Shown piece by piece: positions 10,546 to 20,751 of a stretch of DNA of 22,787 bases. The notes below the pieces were generated by a model, which had not been told where the DNA came from, searched no databases, and saw only the letters and a program-made list of their open reading frames with translations. Source of the DNA: Chromera velia (lineage: Eukaryota > Sar > Chromeraceae). The stretch is taken from positions 53,138 to 75,924 of the forward strand of contig JAHBMJ010004954.1 of NCBI GenBank assembly GCA_018398765.1. The letters run 5' to 3'. Numbering within the stretch: the first letter of the stretch is position 1; every line of letters begins with the position of its first letter. The position numbers were made by a program, and so were the translations under genes.

Positions 10546-10939
10546 TGTGAGGCTCGCAAGTGATGCCAGTCAACTCGTAAAACCTATTCTATGATTTTCG
10601 CCTCGGTCAAACGAGAATCGACGAGAATCCTCGCAGGAAGGTTTGTAATTCCGACGGTTGAACTATCTAAGATCATGCAGGTAGTCTGACCGCTGTGTAG
10701 TGTATAGAGCGTGTTTCGTGGTGTGAGCTGTGGAAATGAAAGATTGCCAGCACGCGACAGGGCGTGAAATGTGTGAAACACTGTGAAGCAACAGGTAAGC
10801 AACAGTTATATACAGTTATTAATAATTTAAATGAACGTTAAATGCCGTCTATAATCGTCTATATATGCCGTCTACGCTGAATTTCAGTGAACTGCATGGG
10901 TGCGGCGCCAGCGCGCGAAATATTTAATTCCCCGGGTCC

Positions 10940-10967
10940 ACGCGCCGCCGCGCGTGCGGCGACGCGT
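10940..10967. repeat. GC-rich inverted repeat (12-bp arms, 4-bp loop)
   Basis: Left arm 10940-10951 (ACGCGCCGCCGC), loop GCGT, right arm 10956-10967 (GCGGCGACGCGT). The arms pair with a single mismatch. Confidence 0.85.
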
Positions 10968-11040
10968 CATTTTGCGCTATAATCTGCCATGTGGGACCGG
11001 GAATTTGTTGAAAAGTGAAACACTATCCCGCAACCACCTT

Positions 11041-11113
11041 CTGCGGCCGCCCCGGCCGCCGCGCGGCGGTCCGATGCATGCGTGCATGCGAGAGTGGGCG
11101 CGCGCTGCGCGCC
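11041..11113. repeat. Cluster of GC palindromes
   Basis: Contains a perfect 14-bp palindrome CCGCCGCGCGGCGG (11056-11069), two GCATGC boxes around 11076-11089, and GGCGCGC / GCGCGCC arms around a GCT centre (11097-11113). It sits in otherwise moderate-GC or AT-rich DNA. Confidence 0.8.
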
Positions 11114-11793
11114 GACGTTGTTGTGGTGGGTCGATAAAAGAGGGACACATACAAAAGTTCTTCTCTTTCGAGGCGTCGTGAGCGGCGCATGTCGGGATGC
11201 CTTTTTATGCACGCTCCTCTTTTGCAACACTATATACGACATTATTACTCAGAGAGACGGGGAACCCGCCAACCATTCATTCAACAATTGCCATGCAGTG
11301 TGCAGATTGAGTTGTACAACTCAAGTGAAGTAAAGTGAACTTGAGTTTCGAAGGAAAATGATGTTCAAAAGGCTTCAGAGTAATTGCGGGGGCCGGCTTA
11401 TATAGAGAGAAATTTTTATGTGTCCCTTCCAGTTGGGCCCGAATGGCAACTATGTGCGCACAAATCACTACTTGGTTATAAGCTAGCTATAGTAAGATTT
11501 GGACATGATTTGGTCCCAAAATGCAAATTTCTGCACAGGTGGTGCCCACGCAGTCATCTCAGACGCGAGTATAGTATAGTAAGATGCCGCGGCGCCGGCC
11601 GCCCGCGGCGCGGATGGCGCGCTCCAGAACGATCGATGATTCCGGTGAGTCAGTGAATGCCAGTACGTGATTGCTCCGTGACGTCGATCCTTTCCTCCAT
11701 TTTCCTCGGTCAGTCCTGCTGATATCATCAGTCCACCTCAGAACGTGTGTGATCCCTGATTGTCTTTTCTTTGACAGTCCGTAAGCAACGAAA

Positions 11794-11962
11794 ATGGCGC
11801 CCAGAGTGCTGAGGTGTGTGGTATTTCAGTTACGCAGCTTCAGGTGACTCAGAGGATTCACTTGGCAGCCTTCACCCCCTGGTCGCCGACCTACAGCTGA
11901 TTTGCAGTCCTGTTACGAAGGCTCAAGAGGAGTTTAAGCGTCACAAGAGGCAGAATATCTGA
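11794..11962 (+). other. Candidate spliced upstream ORF (24 codons)
   Basis: An ATG at 11794 begins MAPRVL. A GTGTGT donor after 11813 and a TTTGCAG acceptor ending at 11907 join in phase (AG+T) to give SPVTKAQEEFKRHKRQNI and a TGA at 11960-11962, two bases before the kinase ATG at 11965. I cannot tell a regulatory upstream ORF from chance, and neither site is supported by more than its consensus. Confidence 0.3.
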
Positions 11963-11964
11963 TC

Positions 11965-14900
11965 ATGCCACCCATAGGTCAGTTTCCGTGGCCCTCGGTG
12001 TGCTGTAGAAACGATGCCTTCACTGGAGACAAATTCAATTGATGCCCTGAAACTGTGTTGTTTGCAGAAATTCCACCCGTTCTGACGGGAAACCTTGAAC
12101 AGTACCGTCTTGTGAGTGAAATTCAGGTGAGGACTCAGGGGGGTGCACGACTCTCCGCGTTCAGGCCGTTGCCGCATGACGACTTCGTCTCGCTTTCCTG
12201 CTGTGCATGTCCTGCGGTGATGGTAATTTTTTTTCTCTCTTTCCCTCTCCTTTTTCTGCAGCAATGCCTTTACGGTTGCGTCTTCAAAGGCGTTGCCCTC
12301 ACCACAGGTGCTGTCGTGGCGATCAAAATATTCTCAAAGGTCGGACTGTCTTTTTCGTCCCATCGCTCCGATGCGTCCCTCTGCAGGGTCAGATGGAGGA
12401 CTCCACGCGTGTATTGATAGAGAGACGGCTTCAATAGTCCAACAGCCTGACGCGTCTCAGTCTGTGTTTCGTCAATCACTTCTGTGCCCTGCAAAGACCT
12501 CACACCTCTATTCTGCTCGGCCCCTTGTTCCTTCCTTCCTTGCAGTGTGAAATCGCAAAGAAGGAGAGCGAGACGGGTCAGTTGCAGAAGTTGTAGGGAA
12601 ACGACCACTGTTGATGTGTCTTCCCTCCCTTCCCTTCCTCGCAATCAGCCGCTCTCTCTGCATATCTCCAGGGACACGACGGACCTCCCCCTTGATTGTT
12701 TTTCAACGTGCTGTCTTCCCGTACCAGCTTTTCTCTTTCCTTTTGTTTGCCCTGACTGAGTAACTGTCTAACTAGTGTGTGGACGCGCCTCCCTGCAGAT
12801 TTACCAGAGACCCCCTTGGCCGAAGTATTCTTTGCGACTCTGACGGCCTCTGCCTCTGAGTACCTGACCACTCCGCGGGAGGTTTTTCACGATGAAAACT
12901 TTCATTTTGTTGTTTCCGATTTTGCAAGGGGAGAGGACCTTCTGGAACTGGTCAGTCAGTCAGTCCTCCGTCTCCCTTGTACAAACTTTCACGTGCCCCC
13001 CCGCTCTCTCTCTACCTGTCCGCCCGCTTCATGAAAAAGAGGCTGTCAGGCACTCCCCTCTCCCCTTCCTTTTTCTCAGTGCGTCTCTTCTTACATGAAT
13101 GTCAAACAGATTTACTGCAGTTGTCGAAAACCAGTGATGGGCAAAGCGGCTTCCTTCTGTTCATTTTCTCCACACCAAAAAACCTTCATTTCCTTCTATT
13201 TTCACCATCATTTGACGAGCCTCCCAAGTTTTGACACCCTCGTTTGGCCGGAGTCCCTTTGGCTTCTCTTCTCTTCTCGTCTGTCACAGTGTGGCATCAT
13301 CTGTCATGCAGCTGAAGCTCTTCCCACAGGGCATGCCGGAGCCCCAGGCGAAGTTCTACATCCGGCAAGCGACAGAGGCCCTCATGGAGTGCCACCGTCG
13401 AGGTCAGCACTTGGAAGGAAGGAAGGTAGAGGGATGAAAAAAAAAATATGGCCTCATTCGACAGCCTCACTCGCATAAGAGTTCGCGCTTGGAAGGAAAC
13501 TCAACATCCTGCCCCCCTTCCATCCCTGTCTTTTCTTGCTTCTCTGACGCTCACCCTCTCATTCAAAAGACGTCCTGTGTATATTGTTGCCGTCTTGCGT
13601 TTTCTTCCTCATTCCGACCGCGGCCTTTTCGTGTACGTGCTCCGGTTCCCTGTCTGCTCTCTTGAGTTCTCACGACGGAGGCTCCCTCCTTTCCTTTTTG
13701 AACAAACAACCGATTCCTCCTTCTCTCATATCCTTCCACACGTACACTCACTCACTCACACGATCACTCACTCGATCGTCAGGTGACCGACCCTTCGTTT
13801 CCCTTCCCTTTCCTTCCTTTCCTTTTCCCTTGTTGCATGATGCAGACTTTGCCATGCAGGACTTCTCCCTTGAGAACTGTCTCCTCTTCAAGAAAGGGGA
13901 GAGGGGGGGGCCCTTCTACTTCTCTGTGAGAGTCTGCGACCCTGGACAGGTACGTCTGTTCCTCCCTCCCTCCCTTTCTCTCTGCTCTCGCGCAGTGCCT
14001 CTCGCTCCGGTTCCATTCTCTTTTTCCTCCTCGTCTGCATTTTATTGCAGCATGTGTTTGAGAGAGAAGTGCATTCCATGCAAAACGCTGGAGTTGCATG
14101 GCTGGGGTGAGGACACCAATTTTTCTTCCTCACTCAAGCTTTATCGGATTCTCACAGAGCAAGTGTTTTCCCTCTCAACTGACTGCCACTCACTCCTTCC
14201 TGAATCCCTTCACCCTCAATTCCTCTTTTCTGCAGGCAATTCTGTTCCGACGGCACCCCTCAGGACGAGAGCTGCGGGTGCCCTACAGAGGGTGCGTCGG
14301 GAAGAAGTTCAGACCCCCCGAGGTGTTCGAGAGGAAGCCGTACCTGGCGACCAAAATCGACTCATGGGACCTCGGGTGGGCATGCTACTACTTGCTCTTC
14401 GCTCGGCAGATAGTGGGGGTGAGTCCGTTGTTGGATGTCCGCATTTTGTGCCCGATAGATGTGTGGCTTCCCCCGTCCTTTCTGTCTGCTGCGTTGGGGT
14501 GTCTTCTCTGTTGCAGAACGGTCCTTTTCTGATCGCGAGTGTGAATAGAATAATTCTTTCCGTCCGTGCAGTCGTGTGACGAGAGGGACGAGGACTGGAG
14601 GTTCGAGTTGTTCAGAAAGGGGCGGATTGCAGAGCTGATGGACAGAAATGAAATCTCCAAACCTTGGACAAATGAGGCACTCGACTTCATCCTCAAACTG
14701 ATGAGGCTTGACCCTTGCGAGAGAATGTGGGTGGGTTGTATGAAGGGAGGGCCGCTCTTTCGCGTTCTCTCTCGATCGGTGCGGTTTTCTTCACTTGTCC
14801 GTGAAACCTTTTTCTCTCTTTGGTCTTCTTGTTAGCTCGCTCTCTGTTCTCCATTTGAATGCAGAGAAAGTCAATCACACTACTCCTTCCCTTCTTTTAT

Positions 14901-17900
14901 TTCCTCCTTTCCTTCTTCTTTCCTGCTCTCCTCTCTTCCCGGAATCATGTCCTTCCATGCAGGGACATTGCCGACGCCCTCCAGCACCCCTGGCTGGATC
15001 CCAACCACGCCATTCCCATCGCGTTCTTCGACTTGAGGCCGAAGTGTTCGATAGAGCACGACCTCATCCTCCAAGCGCACCTGCGGAACGTGGACGACAA
15101 GTGAGTGAGTGAGTGCATGAGTGCGGGTGTGTAAGGAGGGAAGGAAGTCTTTGGGGGAAAAGGGCATGCTGGATGGATGGAATCTGGTTGAAGAAGAATG
15201 GAAAAAACAAGAGAGAGGTGCGTGTGGCACAGCGTCTGCAGCAGGATTTCAGTGAGTGAGTATGTCAATATGGGTGAATGCGTGTTGAATGGTGGCCTTT
15301 TTTTGTGTTGTTTCGGCCTGCCTGCAGGGCATGCAGTGAGAAGGTGAAGAGCATCCAAGAGAGAATCAAGGTGAGTGCGGAGGGTGGGGGTCCACCTCCC
15401 TGGTGTTTCTTTACTTTTGTATGTGTCGGCAGATACTCTCTCTCTCTCTCTCATTGTTTCTGTATTGGCCTGTTTTCGTCTTTCTCAGACACTGATATTT
15501 CATTTTCTCCTGCCCGACTGACCTTCTCTTGACGTTTTTTTCCTCTACCCATCTCCCTGCATATGCAATGCGTTAGACTTCACAATTCAATCTAAATTCG
15601 TTGAGTTAAAAATCGCCTCTTGTCACCCCTGCAGCAAGGTCCCGCCATTCCAGAGGCGTACAGGAAACAGTTCATGAAGCAGCTCTGTCTGTACTACAAA
15701 CCCTCAGGACACACGCTGGGACAGCTGGAGGGTCTCAGGGATTCCATCGCCCTTCCCGACAAACGCACCGCAGCTGCGGAGCCCTTGCTGTCCCTCTCCA
15801 CGATTCCCAAGGAGGAGTGGACGAAAACTTTCAACCCCACCCCGATGATCCATTCCTACAACGGGGCTGTGCTCACATTCCCGAAGACGCCTCTTCCCGT
15901 CGACCCCCCCCCCCTCTTCCCTGACCAGCCCCAGTCACAGAGCCCTCCCCTCACCCACGTACCTGGTGTCCCCACCTCCTCCTCTCCCCAATGCCATCCT
16001 GCCATTCCCTCACACCCTGGACAGCCCCTTGCAGGTGCTGCAGCACATGCACGTGGATCGAGGGCCCACTTACCGAGGTCCCCTCAGCGACCCGAAGCCG
16101 TGCCTGACAGCGCCATGACGTCACAGGCACAAGAAGCAAAGGCAAGTCCGACCACAGGGACCCGTCTGCCCCCGGGAGGTGGGGGGGCTTCTTCCTTTCG
16201 GCAAACTCCGCCTCCTCAGGTTAGCTTTCTGACTGCTGTGCTGGAAGTGAGTGAGCATCTGTTTCTCTTGGTCTCTCTGTGTGTCCGGACTTATCTCTCC
16301 CTTTTGCCCCTCGGTTTCCCTTCCGACAAGCCAATGCGTTGCATGACGGTATGCTGACCGACTCTTTTCTTCATATACACCCGCTGAACAAGTTCTTTGG
16401 AAGTCAATCAATCGCTTCTCTTGTGCAGGAACAGCAATCTGGTCGCACAAAGCCAGCGGTTGCCTCTCCTGTCGTGGAACGCCTCGAGAGAGTCCCTGGG
16501 GAGGGGCAGAGGGTGCATGTGCAGGTGCGGCTTCTGCCAGACGCTCCGCAGGCAGTGACTGTCGGGGGGCCTGGACGGGGCCGCCTGAGGGGAAGAGAGA
16601 TGGTGGGTCCAGTGGGAGGGCCCAGAAGGCATGCACAGACAGTGGAACCAGGACGGAGGGTCGGTAGAGGAGCGGTCACATTGGTGGGCCCCGGCATGCC
16701 CCTCCGAACGAGTGGGTCCCCGTCCCTGGGTCCTTGTCGGTCCCTCCTGGCAGGACCTGGAGAAGCAGGCCCAGGCCCGACGGGGTCTCTCCCGCTCCGA
16801 CCGCACCTTCCTGGTGGATATGAGAGTGTAGGTCTGTCCCTGAGTCCCTCGCAGAAGGACAGGATCAGGTCGGCAATGGAAGCTCAGATGGTGGCAGCAG
16901 GGCGGGGGCAGAGAGGAGGGGGGTCTGCTGATGAACCAGCAAGTTCTTCTGCGATCATTCAGCGGGTGCCTGTGGGAGTGGACTCTCTGCAGCTTCCTCC
17001 CTCCGGTCTGTGCGAGGACGGCTCTTCTCCCTCAAATGCTCCTCAGCAGCATGGAGCGCGACCTCTCCCTCTCCCCGGACACGCAGCAACCCTCCATTCC
17101 TGGGGAGGGGGGGGGAACGGGGCCGCTGGTACCTCCTCGGTGTTTCTTTGTATTCATCCACAGGTGTGTCTGTCGGTCTGTTCTTGCTTGCTTTTCTGCT
17201 TGCGCACGAGAATGAGAATGTACACCTTCGTCTTGTCTTGGGATTTGTGGTCATAAAGCACTGTTGTGATTGCCTTCTGTTTGATCCCTTTCTCTCAGGA
17301 AGTCTTCTTTATTCTCTGTGCAGCAAACGGAATATGGAGCCCGGCCTGGACCTCAAGCTGCGCATCCACACCTTGCTGCTTCTTCGCACCCCTTGCCGCT
17401 GATTCCCTCGGATACCGTCTCCACGTTCACGGCTGTCCGTCCAGAGACGCAAGTGGGGACGGCTGGGAGTTCGGTTCGCATGATAGACAGGGCGCGGTCG
17501 AAGGGTGAGAAGGAGAACGAAAGAGGAAGAGCCCTCGTGGGCCTCAAAAGAGGACGAGCAGCCCCACAGGGACATAGAGAGAAGCAACCGAAACCATTCA
17601 ACCCTCCAGGCAGCCACGCTGTCGAGGAGATGGCCGCTTCCTCGTCGGCACAGCCTCCAGTGGCCGCCCGGTCTCGAGACCGTCTCTATGGGGGTGGGGG
17701 GAGAATGCCTGCCCCCCTCACCCCGAATCCGTTTGCCCCAGAAGGCCGGAGGCGTGCTTCGTCTGTCCACCCTCCCGGCTTTTCCACCGTGCCCCCTCAG
17801 CCTCCCGCGTCTTCTGTCCTCATTCGGAAGTTGAGGGCCCAGCGACGTGGGGCAGAGGGGGCGCGGGGTGTCTCTCCATCCAGACGTGCCAAGTCTCCCC

Positions 17901-20714
17901 TTCGAGTGGGGGGAGAGGAACAGGGGGGAGAGGGGGGGGGGTGGAAGCAAGGGAATGAGGGGCGTCGGCGGGCGCTTGAGATGATAGCGGAGGCAGATGA
18001 GAAGGAGAAGGGGGAACGGAAAGTTTGTTCTCCCACTGCTGCATCCTTGCCCCTCCCATTTGCATTTGCAGATGCGCCCTCAGAAGCGACACGCAAAGGG
18101 GCAGAGAGACGATTCCGTCGTCTTATTCCAGGCGCCTCGGCCACAGTGCATGTACATGGAGGCCCTGGAAAGGCCCCGGAAAACGGGGGGGCACGCGTTG
18201 GAGCGTTTCTCCGAGAGTCCCATGCCGTTCCTTCGGCATCAGCGTCGGGAGCACCCAGACGGTCTGCGTCTCCTTCTCCCTCCCCAGCCCCCGCTGCAAG
18301 GCCTAAAGAGACGAAACCCAATCTGCCAGGTGCACTTCCTCGTGGGAAGGGACGGGGAACAGTTTCGGCTGCTGCCAAGAAAGCAGCAGCAGAAGCTGCG
18401 GACCGCAGAAAAAACAATCCCCCGCGTGCCCCCCCTCCGACAAGAGGGCGGACCAAACAATCGGTCGCGTCACGTGGGGCTGCGGCAGGAAGCAAAGGGG
18501 CGAGCTCAGCAGCAGCATCGTCCGCAGCATCTGGGCGTGGCGTGCTCTTGAAAGAGAAAGAGAAGGCGAAAGGGCTTACTGGCGTGGTTCCTCGGAAGGA
18601 CACGATTGCGGGTGCGGTTCTTCGGGCTGTCCGCGGAGAGGGGGGGATGGACAGGGGCCGTTCCCATCACCTCACTCGGGGGTCCTCAAACGGGCAGTCC
18701 GTCTCGGCGGCCTCGCGATCATCAAGGGCCCCCTCCGCCTCGGGTCCACGGTCGCGTGCCGGGGCCCAAGCGAAGAAGCCGCGCTCTCCTGGCGCCCCCG
18801 TTCCCTCTTCAGGAGGCCTCCGAAGGGGTGGCAGGGGACGGGGACGTGGCGTTGATCGTTCTCGGCAGGCAGCCGTTCCTCCTGTGCCTGGTGCGTCGAG
18901 GCCGAAAGAGGCCAAGGGGGCAGGGGAGGGGGCCTCGTCTTCATCCTCTGCGACCGCAGGGATGGAAGAGAAAGAGAAGGAGGTAGGTTGGGAAGAAGGG
19001 GAAAGGGAAAGGGAGAGGGGTTCCATAGGGGGCACAGGTTCTTCGGCAGGTCTCTCGCTTCTGAAACACGGCAGCGAGGATGGGGGACAACCTTCGTCTG
19101 TGCCTGCGCCTGCACCCGAGGCGGTCTCTTTTGAGGGACAGGCACCAGGTGCAGAGGTCGAGAGAGGGGGGGTCATGGGCGGGGATGGTGTGGTTGAGGA
19201 GGGCATGGGGAAAGACGAAAGTGTTTTGTTGTCTCGCGTAGATGCGCCCAGAGAGGAAAAGGAAAAGGAGGCGCAAGATGAGATGTACAAGGTTGAAGAG
19301 AGGCTAGTAGACGATTCAGTCGATGGAGAGGGTCATCAGGCAGACAGCCACGGTCGGAACAAGGAAGAGAGAAGGATACAGGAGGCTTCCCAGAACGACA
19401 CGTCTATCCTCCCAGTAGAAGCAGGAGTGCAAGTCAGCCGTGTTGCTACCCCCCCCGCCCTAGTCATTCCCCTCCAAGCGCTGCAGCAACGCTTTGGTCA
19501 GCAGCTCTGCTCCTCTTTCCACCTCCACCAACCAAATCTCAGCGGTCGCACTGACACAAGGCTACCCGCTCGCAGCACACACAACCCAGACGGCCGCCCG
19601 TCTCCCCTTCCGTCTCCCGCGCAGTCTCCGGGATCCTCTCTTCCTCTTCCGCCTGCTGGCGGGATTCCTCCTCTTAGCCTCACCGCTGTCCCCCTCTCTT
19701 CCTCTACCGCCAATATCACAGCAGCAGCAGCACCTCAAGGAAGGGCCGTCTCGGTTTTCCCTCACTACGACACGGCATCGAAGAGGATGTTGGCTGCGTC
19801 TCAGGATGCCGCTTCGCTCTCTTCTCGTGTCCCTGCCGACTCTGCACCCTCAGCGGCTTCCCACGCACACACAGTCTCACGCCATCACGTTCTCCACGCC
19901 CCTCCCGGACATTCCACGGGAAACACACCGATCCCTTTTCCCAACCCCCTAACTCAGCAGCAGCAGCCTCTTCAATCAGGGCCACTGAGCGGTTCCACTG
20001 CCGCTCTTTCCACCGCGGCGCTTCACAGCATGGCGGTACCCCAGCAACCCCCCCCACAGGGTACAGGGGCTTCTGGGCGCAGTGTCAGTGCGGCCTTCGG
20101 GGGCCCATACCGCATTCCCCTGGTGTCACAAATTCACCAGCACGCCCACTTCCTGCATCAGGGACCGCCGGTAACGCACAGAGACCGCCCTCTTGCAGAT
20201 GCGTCCCCCCGAGAAGACGAGCGAGAGAGAGCGGCAGGCAGGGGCAGGGGGGTGCTGTTTGCAGCGTTGCAACTAGCAAGCCCTCGTCGGCCTGCGGGAT
20301 CGGCCAGGCGGACAGACGCGATCCCCCCGAGGCCCGTGCCTCCAGAGCGTCCTCCTCGCGCTGTCGGTTCTGCCGGGGTCGTCCCTGCAGCTCCCGGCGT
20401 GGGCATGCCCGCAGGAGATGTCGCCTTTCTTCGCAGCCAGGGAGGCGGGGAGAAAATGCCGGGGGGCGAGCGCTCTGGCGTTCTGACTGCGAGAGCGTCT
20501 CGGTCCGATTGGTCGAAGGGGGAAGAGGGGGTCTGGTTTTCCTCCTACGCTCCTGATGGTCTGAGGGCATCCGCCTCGAGTACCCTGCAGCGACAGGCAC
20601 AGACAGGGGGGGCCCTCCCGAATCCGTCTCCATCTCTACTGACGGAAGGCCGAGCGAGTTCTCACATTTTCTCGAATTGTTTGGCAAACGGTCAGTTTGT
20701 GTGTGTGTGTGTGT

Positions 20715-20751
<37 letters not shown>

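Larger units (their letters stand above)
10546..11964. promoter_or_regulatory. Divergent intergenic region, candidate shared promoter
   Basis: About 1.4 kb separates the start of the minus-strand gene from the kinase start. It is mixed AT-rich DNA interrupted by GC-rich palindromic islands (10903-10967, 11041-11113, 11585-11627). I could not identify a TATA box or initiator with confidence. The regulatory role is inferred only from the head-to-head layout. Confidence 0.4.
12068..14998 (+). other. Kinase catalytic domain with degenerate motifs
   Basis: Residues in predicted order: the glycine loop is reduced to CLYGCVFKG (G29, G34), lacking the usual GxGxxG. VAIK is intact with K46. The hinge region reads FHFVVSDFARGEDLLEL. 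The catalytic loop is AMQDFSLEN instead of HRDxxxxN, so His and Arg are replaced (M145, Q146), but D147 and N152 remain. DFG is DPG (D173-P174-G175). The APE motif is RPPE (202-205), and the subdomain IX aspartate is present in IDSWDLG (D218). The Lys, Asn and both Asp that bind ATP and metal are therefore kept while the supporting residues have changed. It could be a weakly active kinase or a nucleotide-binding pseudokinase. The DxSLEN and short-lobe style resembles divergent protist kinases; I cannot place it in a named family. Confidence 0.85.

Noticed and set aside
17997-18551. Second plus-strand frame (184 codons), after an intron-like GTTTGT...TTTGCAG of 49 nt
   Set aside because: Using that intron forces a frame ending at TGA 18551, and the long main frame would be abandoned. 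The high third-position GC is explained by codon bias of the main frame.
17797-18603. 268-codon minus-strand open frame opposite the kinase tail
   Set aside because: Ala/Gly/Pro/Arg codons make few stops on the opposite strand. The plus frame is over four times longer and is linked in phase to the kinase exons.
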